Origin: Bolinopsis microptera
Lineage: Eukaryota; Ctenophora; Tentaculata; Lobata; Bolinopsidae
Reading direction: 5' to 3'
NCBI RefSeq assembly: GCF_026151205.1
Contig: NC_087079.1
Span: forward strand, 17,106,945-17,170,944
Length of the DNA stretch: 64,000 bases
Shown here: positions 14,230 to 24,239 of the stretch, piece after piece
Numbering within the stretch: position 1 is the first letter of the stretch
How the letters are laid out: the number at the start of each line of letters is the position of its first letter
The notes under the pieces: generated by a model
The model's database searches: none
What the model was told of the DNA's origin: nothing
Seen by the model: only the letters and a program-made list of their open reading frames with translations
Translations under genes and position numbers: made by a program

Positions 14230-15500
14230 AAGTGCATTAAGAGTTTCAGTCACTTCCTGTAGTTTCTGTTCGGTTATGTTTAGCTTGTTTCTTTTTCTGG
14301 AACACATTATCTGATTCCCTATGCTCTGCTTTGTTCCCCACTCATTCAGTTTGTTAGAGTGTAGTTATAGAGTTTCGGTCACTTCCTGTAGTTTCCGTTC
14401 GGTTCTATTATGCTTGGTTTCTTTTTCCTGGAAGCTCAATCTTTGATTCCCTACTCTCTGCTTTGGTCCCATTTAGTTCTGTGTTAGTTCCTGTTAGTTT
14501 CGGAATAGAGTGTCGTTAAGAGTTGTAGTCCTTTCCTGTAGTTCCGATAGAGTTTCGTTTAGAGTTTCAGTTACTTTCTGTAGTTTCTGTTCTGTCTTTC
14601 TGTTAAGCTTGGTTTCTTTTTCCTCATGGAGCTCAATCATTGATTCCATACACTCATGCCTTGAGTCCCCCATTCAGTTATGTTTGAGTGTTCGTTTAGA
14701 GTTTTCAGTTACTTTCTGTAGTTTTCTGTTCGGTTCTATTAAGCTTGGTTTTTCTTTTTTTGGAGCAAAACTTTGATTCCCCTACACTCTGCCTTGGTTC
14801 CATTCAGTTCTGGTAGAGTGTCGTTTAGTGTTTCAGTCAATTCCTGTAGTTTTTGTCTCGGTTTTTAGCTTGGTTTCTTTTTCCTGGAGCACAATCTTTG
14901 ATTCCTTTCACTGTGCCTTTGGTCCCATTCAGTTCTGTAAGAGTGTCGTTAAGAAGTTTCAGCACTTCCAGTAGTTTCCGTTCGGTTTCTATTAAGCTTG
15001 GTTTCTTTTTCCTGGAGCACAATCTTTGATTCCCTACCACTCTGTTTTTGTCACATTTAGTTCTGGTGTTATGTTCCTGTAGTTCGGATAGAGTGTCGTT
15101 AAGCAGTTGTAGTCTTTCTGTAGTATCCGATAGAGTTTCGTTAGAGTTTAAGTCTATTCCTGTAGTTTCCGTTCGGTTCTATTAAGCTTGTTATTTTTCT
15201 AGGAGCACAATCTTTGATTCCCTACACTCTGCTTTTGTCCCATTCAGTTTCTGTTTTAAAAGTGTCGTTTAGAGTTTCAGTCTCTTCCTGTTAGTTTCGT
15301 TCGTTTCTATTAAGCTTGGTTATCTTTTTTCCTGAGCACCCATCTATGATTTCCTACACTCTGCCTTGGTCCCATTCAAGTTCTGTTAGAGTGTCGTTTT
15401 TTGAGTTTCAGTCACTTCCTGTATGTTTCCGTTTCGGTTCTATTAAGCTTGGTTTCTTTTTCTGGTGCACAATCTTTGATTCCCTACACTCTGCTTGGGT
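14230..15500. repeat. ~124 bp minisatellite inside unit 4
   Basis: Same repeat as at 600-1870, in the same position of the fourth long unit. Confidence 0.85.
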
Positions 15501-16699
15501 CCCATTGGCAAAGTATCGAGATTAGGCCCAGATCACGGTCCGCGGACCACGTGTCTCGCGGTACCACTGTCTACCAGATCATATTAATGTATAATATAAG
15601 TATACCCTGAATCAAGCACAGGTGAAATGAGTTGATTGTTACCAGGTCATATGATAGTTGTTTGGTATCTTCGGATTGCAAATTTAGTACGACTAGCATA
15701 ATTAATTGTAGCGTAGTAAATTATGATCAAACTTTTGATTTCGATTCAAAATGTGGTCTCTCTCGGATATAATTAGTTACGAATTATATTGATTTACTGA
15801 TATCTGGATATATTTACGGTTGGAAGAGACAAGGAAAAGTGAAACAAGGAAGTTAGGAGTAAGGGCAATTTTCGGCGTCCAACGCCATCTTCAGGGCTAT
15901 ATATTGTATATAAATGTTGTATTATAATGAATTTGCTTTCTATTAGTTAAAATGATAATTTAAAATTACACACACTGAATACAGGTTACATCATATGGTA
16001 TTGTTCATTACATTTGAAAATAGTGATGTACACACGTTTTACACTCTGTTCAAGACTTAATATCATACTGGAACAGAGGTTTCGTGTGGCTATTTGTTTA
16101 AATTTGTCTCTTTGAATATGTTGTAAAAGAATCCCTTAAGCTTCTCCGCACTCTTCTGTGTTATTGGATATTCGTTTCTCCTAAATTAATGTAGTAAGTT
16201 CTGTAATTTAACGTTTAATGGTTGCATATATATGTTAATTTCTAAATATCGAAGGAAAATATCTGGTTCTTTGTTATGTGAAACTCTGAATAATGAGCAG
16301 CCCCAACGCAGTATCAGGATAGGTAATGGCCTACCCTGTTGACTGCTCTACGATGCTCTGAAAATCTATCGTGTGCTGTTTAATCGTTTCCCCTATATTT
16401 AGCTCTTGACATAATTTACACGTAATTTGTTTATGACACATTTGGTTTGCAGTCGTGATTTGTTGTGATGAGTGGACATATGATACAGTTTGGTATGGTG
16501 CAGTGTGGTTTGCGTGTTGGTCGTGATGAAACATAAGATCTCAGAGAGTTTTATCCTGTATTGAATAGAATTGTTGCGACTAATGGAGAGAATTGTTGAA
16601 AAGTTTGTATGTATCGATTTATCAGCTATCCAATTTGTTTCAGTTGACCACATGTCATTATTTCTAAACTCACGATACCACTATTTTATACCTACTTAT

Positions 16700-17130
16700 C
16701 ACACCTATTGGTGGAATCAGTTGCGGCTCATGGATGTGGCGGGACTGTTTTGGAGCTGAAGAGCGTCCAGAGGCGGTTTACCCGTCTTATTGATGCTGGT
16801 GGGTGCTTTCCATACAGCTGCAGACTGGATATCCTCAATTTGACAACGCTGGCTGAGCGGCGAATACCTGGGGTCCTTATTTGAAGCGCTTTTAAAGTAA
16901 CTAGTGGTTTCTGAATGAAATATGGTTCGGGTTTGGTCAGATGAGCAGATCTGGTCTTAATCTAGTTCAACACAATAGGTGTATAGAGAGTGTAACTTAA
17001 GTTAAGAACTCCAGTCTTCTTTTCTTCCGGAGCGATCATTTCCTTACTGGAACAAATCCTTCAGATGTCCAAGAAAATGCTCGACAGTTTTAGCTTTAAG
17101 TTAGATTGGAGGATTTAAGAAAGAAATGAT
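16700..17130 (+). pseudogene. LINE reverse transcriptase C-terminal relic (unit 4)
   Basis: Same relic in the last long unit, broken by indels. The order of recognisable peptides (RRFTRLID-like, RLDILNLTTL, PYWNK-like) matches the other copies. Confidence 0.68.
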
Positions 17131-18185
17131 TTCTAAAACACAGTGTAAATGATTTTTATTTTTGGAAATGTTTCGAATGAAGTTTTTAGGGAAAATTGAA
17201 GGACCGTTATTTTAAGCATAGGAGACACATAATGAATATCTTTGGTTTCATCTTTTGTGGCCAATAGAAGCGTTTCATATGTATCTTTATTCCACTGGGT
17301 AGTATTAATGGAATTATTATTTATAGGATTATGTATTAGATTTTTATTAATTATAAAATTTAGTTTGATATATTATTAATGTTGATGGAAAAATATATTA
17401 TTTCAAATTATTTTTTTACTTTAGTGCCATTGATTATTTTGTAGACACTTGTGTTGATGTTTGTCCATAATCTTTACTTAATTACTTACTTACCTACTAA
17501 TGATAGTAGGTAAGTATATGATCTCATTAGCATTATTATTACCTATTAAAATGCATGAGTTGGTGTTGCGATTGGTGATTTTTTTGAAGAAGTACATTTT
17601 CTATAAGTAATCTTTACACTCCAACCTACCTTGTAGACAGTATATTGATACTCAGTAGGTTATATCACTAGACCGTAAAAGCGGTGATGTACAGAGTGAC
17701 CTAGTAAAAAGCGATAGAAATCATCAAAATGATCCATTATGTATATCTTTCGCATTCTTTCTCCATATTGTCGTGGTTTTTTGGTTGATTAACACGTTAA
17801 TTTTGGACTTAATTCAGAGGTGTAGCTTAAAAAGTTTGATGGTCCCTGCTACTGATTATTTTTTATCAGGTATTTTAATCTATTTGATGAGGCACCGAAA
17901 ATATTGATTCCTAAAAGTCGTCCTTTTACCTGTTACTTTGTATTTTTTAGGACGGGTCGCTAACCTTCAAGATCAAAAGACGCGGACAGTTGTTTATCTG
18001 TACAATTGTTGTCGTACCGCTTCAGTTCTCCGCTCTAAAAAGTAATGTGGTAGGGTTTAAGTCCTCATTAAGTCATTAGAACAGTGTCAGATGATTAGTT
18101 GGAGTTTTTATAATAAGTGTTGATTTCGTTCAAATGTTAATGTTAAACAGTTGAACTCAGCCTTAAAAATCAAAGATTTAGTCAT

Positions 18186-18387
18186 AATACGTGGTAATGT
18201 AAGCACATCACTCCCTGTTAAAACAGGTGTGCCACAGGGTAGCATATTAGGACCAATTCTATTTAGTTTATTCATAAATGATCTCAGTAGAAATTGCACA
18301 CAATCTACTGTTTACTTATTTGCAGATGACAGTGCACTATATTTTGATAACATTTCCCGAAGCATATATGAAAATGTAATTAAGGAT
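18186..18387 (+). pseudogene. LINE A reverse transcriptase, 5' segment (palm)
   Basis: Encodes the RT palm: GVPQGSILGPILFSLFINDL, then FADDSALY with the catalytic FADD tetrad. The open frame 18151-18426 runs a little past the true end, because its last codons belong to the inserted element. The first codons before about 18186 overlap the tandem array, so the natural upstream sequence is not known. The segment ends at a 9 bp direct repeat (18379-18387) that is found again at 22137-22145 on the far side of the insertion. Confidence 0.82.
18379..18387. repeat. Target-site duplication, left copy (R4/Dong-like LINE)
   Basis: The 9 bp word attaaggat is repeated at 22137-22145. The two copies bracket the minus-strand element, and collapsing them rejoins the LINE A frame. 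Confidence 0.85.
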
Positions 18388-19266
18388 GATAATATTGATA
18401 ATATTGTGCGAACTGCAATAGCGTAGAGTGCAGTTGGGTTTCAAGTTTTGTCGAGATGGCCATGTGGCCATAATCCTATTATTATAAAGGGTCTCAATAA
18501 GAGGTCTCGACTGCCTAGGCGTCAAACCTTGGCAGTCGGTAGTTTTCCTCTGGCCCGGGATCAGCTGACCCTAGGGACCAGAGGGTAAAGGTGTAGAGAC
18601 TATGTGTATCTACAAATCTTTCGAGGTTGTTTTTACAAGAGACAGGGCTTGCTACGCAAGGGAAGAAAACCGGGAGAAACAATCACAAATTATACAAATA
18701 AATATTATAAAACCTAGCAAAAAGAAATTCAAACAATCCTACACTACTACAAATGTTTATTACATACTACAATGTAATACACGATAAATAAATGCTTTAT
18801 AATCAAGAAACAGGGCTTGCAGGGCAAGGGACGGAACACAGGGACTGGCTACAGAGTGTATAAAACAGTGATTCAGCAAGTACCCATTGGGTATTGCTGA
18901 ATCTGACCCACAAAATACCACAATCAATACAAGAATATACAATATTTAAACAAACATCATGTTTATACAAGAATCAGGGCATGCAGAGCAAGAGAAGAAG
19001 AATAAGAGAAAAACTCCAACACATGTATACCCCTTAGTCCAGTAAATAACAATAATTACTTGTACACAAAGCTGTATTTAATATAAAATACATAACAAAT
19101 ACACAGTCTACCCAATATACGGGTTAAAAATTGTATAAACAAGAGACAGGGCTTGCATAGCAAGGGAAGAGATATAAGGGGACCAGGTAAAAAGTGTTTA
19201 TTACAGTATCCAGTGAAGAATAAACTAAATATAGAGTATCTACAGTGTATTATACTCTCAATAATA
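18388..19266 (-). other. 3' UTR of the R4/Dong-like LINE with repeated hairpins
   Basis: Non-coding. Four diverged repeats about 168 bp apart share a small stem-loop, CTTGC-NNN-GCAAG, at 18648-18660, 18816-18828, 18980-18992 and 19152-19164. The loop differs in every copy (tac, agg, aga, ata) while the stem is kept, except for one mismatch in the third copy. Nearer the 3' end, 18508-18540 contains a hairpin (cgactgcctagg / ccttggcagtcg, one mismatch) and 18551-18582 a second GC-rich imperfect one. Folded 3' ends are where the RT of this group binds its RNA; that role is inferred here. Confidence 0.7.
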
Positions 19267-22110
19267 TCATATGTCTAAGACCATCCTGAGAATTCTGGCT
19301 GATCCAAGCAGAGCTGTCTTCTGGAGATTAGAGATGCTCAGATTGCAGTGGACTGCATCGAGGTGTTTACGAAAGTTAATGGTGATAGTTCCTAATGCGC
19401 CTATCACCACAGGGACGATTGTGACCTTTCGTAAATTCCAGTTCTTCTTAATTTCTCTTTTTAGGTCTTGATATTTCAGTATCTTTTCTTGTTCTCTATC
19501 CAGGATCCGGGTATCTCCTGGGACTGCAACGTCAATGATGGTTGCTGCGTTGGTTACCTTGTCTACCAGGAGGAGATCCGGTCTGCAGTGTTCGATAACG
19601 TGGTCCGACTGGACATGGAAGTCCCACAATATCTTGACTTTTTCGTTCTCCAGCACCTTCTCTGCCCGGTGTTCGTACCACCTTTTACTGCGTGGGAAGC
19701 CGTATTCCTTGCACAGACTCCAGTGCAATGCGGCAGCTACTTTGTCATGCCGACACTTATATTCTGTCTGTGAAAGTTTTGAGCACCCATTCAGTATGTG
19801 GTCTATTGTCTCGTAATGGTTTCTGCAGAGTCTACAGAGGGGAGAAGAGCCAGGTGTTTTGTCAATCCTGTGCTTCACATAATTCGTCCTAAGTGCTTGG
19901 TCTTGGGCTGCTACCAACAATCCTTCTGTCTCCTTCTTCAAGTCTTGTTGAGTGAGCCAGTTCCAAGAGGTTAACGGGTCCGCTATACCCACCATCTGCC
20001 TTGGGAACTGTCCGTGCATCACTTTAGCAGTCCACTTCTCCTTGCGGATTTCCTCGCGTTGTGTTCGGTCGATATCTTTCTCTATCTCTTCACCCAAGAG
20101 TATCTTGTCTTTGACAAAGTAGTCCTTCAGAGCAATCAGTTCTGGGTCTCTACTTCTCACCACATAAGTGGTGAGTGCATTCTCCTCCCTCTTTACGACT
20201 TCCTCTATACTATGTAGCCCACGGCCACCCAGTTGACGGCTTACGTATAACCGATCAACATCTCCTTGGGGGTGGTGAGCTCCATTTATCCTCATCAGTT
20301 TCCGGGTCTTGACATCTAAGGCTTTGGTCTCTCCAGCATTCCATGAGAGAATTCCAGCTCCATATCTTATCACAGGTACAGCCCAGGTGTTAATTGCTTG
20401 TATACTATTCCTGCCATGAAGCTGGGATTTTAAAACCTTTTTAACTCTTCTGATATACTCTTTTGTAACCAGTGCTTTCATCTCTTTGTGCAGTATATCA
20501 TTGGCTTCTAGTATTCCCAGATACTTATAGCCCTCGTCCTCCAACTCATGGATCTGTTCACCTGTGGGTAGGGAGATGCCTTCGAAAACGGCTCTTGCTC
20601 CCTTCTTCACCTTCACCACGGCACATTTCTCTAGCCCGAATTCCATTTTTATGTCACTGCTGAACTCTGCTGTGGTATTAACCAGTGTTTGCATTTCGTC
20701 TTCACTCTCGGCATACAACTTGAGGTCGTCCATGTATAGCCTATGTGACACTTTCGGTCGACCTCCCTTCTCCAGAGAGTATCCTATATCATGCTTATTC
20801 AAAAGAATGGACAGGGGTATAAGACTCATGATAAAGTGAATAGGTGATACTGAGTCCCCTTGGAATAGACCTCTATTAATTTTAATTCTCCCAAGGGAAA
20901 CTTTACCAAGCATCAGGTTAACATACGATTGTTTGAAGGAGGCTTCAAACAGATCTATGATGGATGAAGAGATACCACACATGGTCAGACAAGACAGAAT
21001 CCAAGAGTGTGGGACGCTATCATACGCCTTCTTGTAGTCTATAAACGTCATGTTCAGGTTCCGCTTCCTTCGTTTACAGTTCTTCAGAATGAGTTTGTCT
21101 ATCATTAACTGTTCTTTACATCCTCTGCTCTTCTTCTTGCACCCTTTCTGCTCAGGGGGGAGGAGTTTTTGCTGGTCTAAATGGTTGTATATGGAATCTG
21201 AGATTAGACCAGTGAACAGTTTCCACATAGCTGATAAGCATGTAATAGGTCTGAAATTGCCTGGGATGGGTCCTTTGGAGTGGTCCTTTATGAGCAGGTA
21301 CGTGCGTCCCAATGTCATCCAGTCAGGGATATCAGCGTTGGTTAGGCAATTCATAAGTTGATCTGCAATCCTATTGTGGAGTTCTTTAAAGTGCTTTATC
21401 CAATAAGCATGCAGTCCGTCTGTACCAGGAGAGGACCAATTGGTCATTTTCTTCACTCTATCTGCAACCAGGGTGCTAGTTATAACAAACTGTCGCTGTT
21501 CATCTGCTGAGGCTAGTGCTGTTCTGACATCCGGTAACCATTCAGCATCACTGTTATGTTCAACCGGCTGCTCCCATATGTTCTTCCAGAACTTCAAACA
21601 AGAATCCTTGTCAGCCTCAGGGTGGGAGATATCCTGTTCTTCAGGGTTTGTTTGAAGGTTTCTGTAGAACTGCCTCTGGTTGTTTCCAAACAACTTGTTC
21701 TGGTGGTATCGTTCGCATCGTTTATTAAATCTCTTTATCTTAGCTGCTTTTGCACGAAGACGTTGCTTCAGCTCCTCAATGATGCATGATATACCCTTTT
21801 TCTTCAACAGGGGGTGACGTCTGTTGAGCCCTTCTAGTATTTTTTGTTTAAGGGTAATACCTTTCTTCTTCTCCTCAAGATAAGAGATGTCTTTCCTCAC
21901 CTGGGTAATCTTATCTTCGATTCTTCTTTTCCATAGCGGAGTTTTCCGCTTCTCTGCATTCTTATTTGCAGGTTTTTCACCAAGTCTTTCGCTGACTAAA
22001 TGTGCTCCTGCAAGCAATAGAGTGTTGGTTTCAGTGATTGAAGAAGTAGGAATCTCTGCTATACATGAGTTGATGAGAGATGTTTCCTCCATAAGCTTCT
22101 TTCTGTTCAC
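19267..22110 (-). CDS. Reverse transcriptase plus restriction-like endonuclease polyprotein
   Basis: Uninterrupted frame of 947 codons. The frame opens with a GTG codon at 22110; the first ATG is at 22092, giving 941 aa, and is the likelier start. An in-frame TAG lies five codons upstream of the GTG. Residues 50-140 are basic and helical, possibly coiled coil. RT lies at about 225-520: a YLLIKDHSKG...FRPITCL region (271-293), FIDYKKAYDSVPH (356-368), RGLFQGDSVSPIHF (413-426) and the catalytic YMDD (459-462). A CCHC zinc knuckle CRLCRNHYETIDHILNGC spans 759-776. The PD-(D/E)XK endonuclease follows, with RPD (843-845), IID (858-860) and a downstream EKILKYQDL helix. The enzyme nicks the target and primes cDNA synthesis there. 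N-terminal zinc-finger or Myb DNA-binding domains common in this group are not visible, so the ORF may be 5'-shortened. Confidence 0.93.
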   Translation of the reverse strand: MNRKKLMEETSLINSCIAEIPTSSITETNTLLLAGAHLVSERLGEKPANKNAEKRKTPLWKRRIEDKITQVRKDISYLEEKKKGITLKQKILEGLNRRHPLLKKKGISCIIEELKQRLRAKAAKIKRFNKRCERYHQNKLFGNNQRQFYRNLQTNPEEQDISHPEADKDSCLKFWKNIWEQPVEHNSDAEWLPDVRTALASADEQRQFVITSTLVADRVKKMTNWSSPGTDGLHAYWIKHFKELHNRIADQLMNCLTNADIPDWMTLGRTYLLIKDHSKGPIPGNFRPITCLSAMWKLFTGLISDSIYNHLDQQKLLPPEQKGCKKKSRGCKEQLMIDKLILKNCKRRKRNLNMTFIDYKKAYDSVPHSWILSCLTMCGISSSIIDLFEASFKQSYVNLMLGKVSLGRIKINRGLFQGDSVSPIHFIMSLIPLSILLNKHDIGYSLEKGGRPKVSHRLYMDDLKLYAESEDEMQTLVNTTAEFSSDIKMEFGLEKCAVVKVKKGARAVFEGISLPTGEQIHELEDEGYKYLGILEANDILHKEMKALVTKEYIRRVKKVLKSQLHGRNSIQAINTWAVPVIRYGAGILSWNAGETKALDVKTRKLMRINGAHHPQGDVDRLYVSRQLGGRGLHSIEEVVKREENALTTYVVRSRDPELIALKDYFVKDKILLGEEIEKDIDRTQREEIRKEKWTAKVMHGQFPRQMVGIADPLTSWNWLTQQDLKKETEGLLVAAQDQALRTNYVKHRIDKTPGSSPLCRLCRNHYETIDHILNGCSKLSQTEYKCRHDKVAAALHWSLCKEYGFPRSKRWYEHRAEKVLENEKVKILWDFHVQSDHVIEHCRPDLLLVDKVTNAATIIDVAVPGDTRILDREQEKILKYQDLKREIKKNWNLRKVTIVPVVIGALGTITINFRKHLDAVHCNLSISNLQKTALLGSARILRMVLDI

Positions 22111-22136
22111 ATGTCTCAGGGCCTATTATTATTATT

Positions 22137-22145
22137 ATTAAGGAT
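22137..22145. repeat. Target-site duplication, right copy (R4/Dong-like LINE)
   Basis: Second copy of attaaggat, immediately after a run of five att triplets that forms the 5' edge of the minus-strand element. Confidence 0.85.
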
Positions 22146-22850
22146 ATGAAAATTGTGTATGAATGGCTTAGAATCAACAAGCTGAGACTAAATGCTGCAA
22201 AATCTTCATTCATTGTATTTGATAGATATCCTAATCTAGACACGTTGTCAATCCCTCTGGAGTTGGAAAAAGAATGCCTTTTTATAGAAGAAACTAAATC
22301 TCAAAAATATTTAGGTCTCATGATAGACAATTTATTGAACTTTCAAGACCATATTGATTATGTGAAATCAAAAATTGCTAAAAGAATAGGGGCATTATAC
22401 AGGTCGAAAAGTCTTCTTCCACTGAAATATAGAAAAATGTTTGTAAATGCTCTTATGCTCCCCCAATTTGACTACCTGGATATAATATGGTGTAGGGCTG
22501 CCAAAACCAAACTTAATTCTCTTGATATATTATACAAGAAAGTAGCAAAAATTGCACTGGATGTTCATTGGCAGGAACCATCAGTAAATGTATATCGAAA
22601 CATGAAGTGGTTACCCTTACACTTAAGAAGACAACTCCATCTATCAACATATATGTATAAAATTCTTAATGAGGCTGCACCATCATCATTCACCGGTAAA
22701 TTTTCTTATGTATCCGGAGGATCACGTGATGCTGAGAGGTGCAACCTTTATATTCACAAATCCAGAACACACAAAACCTTTACATATTTAGGTGCAAAAT
22801 GTTGGAATACAATTCCAGAGAACATAAGGATTAAGGACTATAAAATGTAG
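22146..22850 (+). pseudogene. LINE A reverse transcriptase, 3' segment (thumb and C-terminus)
   Basis: About 234 codons. It opens with the segment that normally follows the FADD motif (WLRINKLRLNAAKS), then KYLGLMID, a thumb region, and a C-terminal GAKCWNTIPENIR motif typical of CR1/Jockey-like LINE ends. Its first codon is in frame with the 5' segment if the insertion and one copy of the 9 bp repeat are ignored. A stop at 22848-22850 precedes a few more codons that look like tail sequence, so the end may be slightly decayed. Confidence 0.82.
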
Positions 22851-23432
22851 TGTAAATTTCTCACAATGTATGAAATCTAAATTTATGTCAGATGTAATTC
22901 AAGGAGTCTCATCCTATGAAATAAACAATAGTTTCGACTATTTCTACACTCTAGCTATGTGACAACTGAAACAATTTTTAAGGTGCTGGAGTTTTTGTCG
23001 GGTGGAAAGGCCCCCTGCGTTATATGACCTATTTTCAGAAGTATAGAACTTTAAACATCTCCTTTATTCGTTCCCATTTGTTATCATTGCCATTCTATTA
23101 TTGTTCTATACTTCTCTGTGTATAACTGTAAATAATATTACTTACGAAATTCCAAAGTGGGCATCTATGTAATTTTCAACTTTAATTGTTACCTTCATGC
23201 CCACAGTTCACTGTTAAATCATATCTTATTTTACCACTCATTAATTTATTACTTATTTTGTTTTACAATTTACATGCTATATCCTTATGTCCCTAGAAGG
23301 GTGTTCTGCTAACAGTTTTTGACTGACTTGAATGTCCTGCACAGCAGATTGAAGCTTCTTAAATTATTTTTTATTCTTATTGTATTGCTGTGTAAATTTG
23401 ATTCTAGTTCTAATTCTAATTCTAATTTCACC
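22851..23432 (+). other. LINE A 3' region, non-coding
   Basis: AT-rich, with no frame longer than about 60 codons and no further RT motif. It ends with attcta-type short repeats at about 23400-23430. It is interpreted as the LINE A 3' UTR because the RT C-terminus lies upstream and a different LINE starts immediately after. Confidence 0.5.
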
Positions 23433-23587
23433 ATCAGACGCATCAGTGTTATTAAAAAGGCCTCACACATTCTCAACCCAGTGCTTTCCATACAATACAA
23501 CTAAACCTTTAAATGTCAACAGGATGCTTTCCCGCCATCCTTAAGATAGGTTAAATTAGCCCCATCTACAAAAAAGATAACGAAAAA

Positions 23588-24239
23588 TTCTCCCAATTTT
23601 TGGTAAAATTTTTGAAAAGGTTATCTACTCACGGCTTTATGGTTTTCTCTTGAGTCAGGGAATACTGCACGATAGCCAGTTTGGGTTCCGAAAAGGTCAT
23701 TCAACATCACATGCACTCAACTACTCAGTTCACTACATTCAGCAATCACTCAAAGCTTGTAATCATGTTTTAGGAATCTTTATCGACCTAAGTAAAGCAT
23801 TTGATACAAAAGATCACTCAATACTTCTCAAAAAATTAAACACATACGGGATCAGAGGACGGGCACACAAACTCCTGGAAAGTTATCTTTCCGACCGTAA
23901 ACAATATGTTGGTGTGCTCAATGAAATATCTGATACTCTACCTGTGCTTTTTGGAGTGCCACAAGGGATCTGCTTAGGGCCCCTTCTGTTCTTAATTTAC
24001 ATAAACGATCTTACAAACTCTGAAAAGAACTCTAAATTTGTTCTATTTGCTGATGACACAAATATCTTCGTCGCTGCAAAAAGTAAAAGCCTAGCATACA
24101 AAAAAGCCAATGAAGTCCTAAGTTCCGTACACCGCTACATGCTTGCCAATAAACTTCACATAAACACTGGCAAGAGCTGTTACCTTGAATTCTCAAACTC
24201 TCGATCCAACAAAGATGAAGATACACCCTCTGATCAAGT
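23588..24239 (+). pseudogene. LINE B reverse transcriptase, fingers and palm
   Basis: Continuous frame from about 23588 (ATG at 23650) containing the RT series: FGKIFEKVIYSRLY, FGFRKGHSTSHAL, the LGIFIDLSKAFDT motif with the first catalytic Asp, GVPQGICLGPLLFLIYINDL, and FADDTNIF with the catalytic FADD. This is a CR1/Jockey-type core. Upstream pieces (KKASHILNP-like at about 23450 and ISPIYKKDN-like at about 23560) show the element began earlier but has lost or shifted some codons. The frame is interrupted at 24240 by a transposon. Confidence 0.85.
24232..24239. repeat. Target-site duplication, left copy (hAT-like)
   Basis: The 8 bp word gatcaagt is found again at 24708-24715. An 8 bp duplication is the hAT signature. 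Confidence 0.85.

Larger units (their letters stand above)
13617..18185. repeat. ~4.53 kb tandem unit, copy 4 (last)
   Basis: Last copy. Minisatellite about 14230-15500, GC-rich motif about 15535-15570, LINE relic about 16700-17130. Similarity to the other copies stops near 18185, just after the shared words 'caaagattta gtcat'. From there the sequence becomes the clean RT coding sequence of LINE A. A perfect 12 bp hairpin sits at 17488-17515 (arms acttacctacta/tagtaggtaagt, loop atga); the other copies have degraded versions. Confidence 0.88.
18388..22136 (-). mobile_element. R4/Dong-like non-LTR retrotransposon with restriction-like endonuclease
   Basis: A 3,749 bp element inserted in LINE A, minus strand. 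The 5' edge is a (taa)n run next to the TSD (22122-22136 on the plus strand). Then come a single long ORF (22110/22092 down to 19267) and an ~880 bp 3' UTR, ending in a duplicated attatc-type word next to the other TSD. The 3' UTR holds four related repeats and several hairpins. Dong-type elements are known for TAA-rich insertion sites; here (taa)n is at the 5' edge only and may be target-derived or added at integration. It is intact enough to be a recent insertion. R4/Dong assignment is from motif style and could be a neighbouring RLE clade (R2, NeSL, HERO). Confidence 0.83.
18186..23432 (+). mobile_element. LINE A, CR1/L2/Jockey-like, interrupted by an R4/Dong-like LINE
   Basis: A 5'-incomplete non-LTR retrotransposon on the plus strand. 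Its RT domain starts right at the edge of the long tandem array and is cut at 18387 by a 3.75 kb insertion. It resumes at 22146 in the same frame and continues to about 22850. The 3' part (22851-23432) has no long frame and ends in a short attcta microsatellite (about 23400-23430), a usual kind of 3' end for CR1/L2-type LINEs. LINE B begins directly after it. The EN domain and ORF1 are absent, lost either to truncation or to the array junction. Confidence 0.75.

Noticed and set aside
1-18185. Indels between long units as a sign of fast evolution
   Set aside because: Single-base indels spread evenly and in homopolymers, stopping sharply at the array end, fit sequencing error better.
19271-21789. 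Many plus-strand frames opposite the RT-endonuclease ORF
   Set aside because: Antisense shadows of the 947-codon frame, without motifs of their own.
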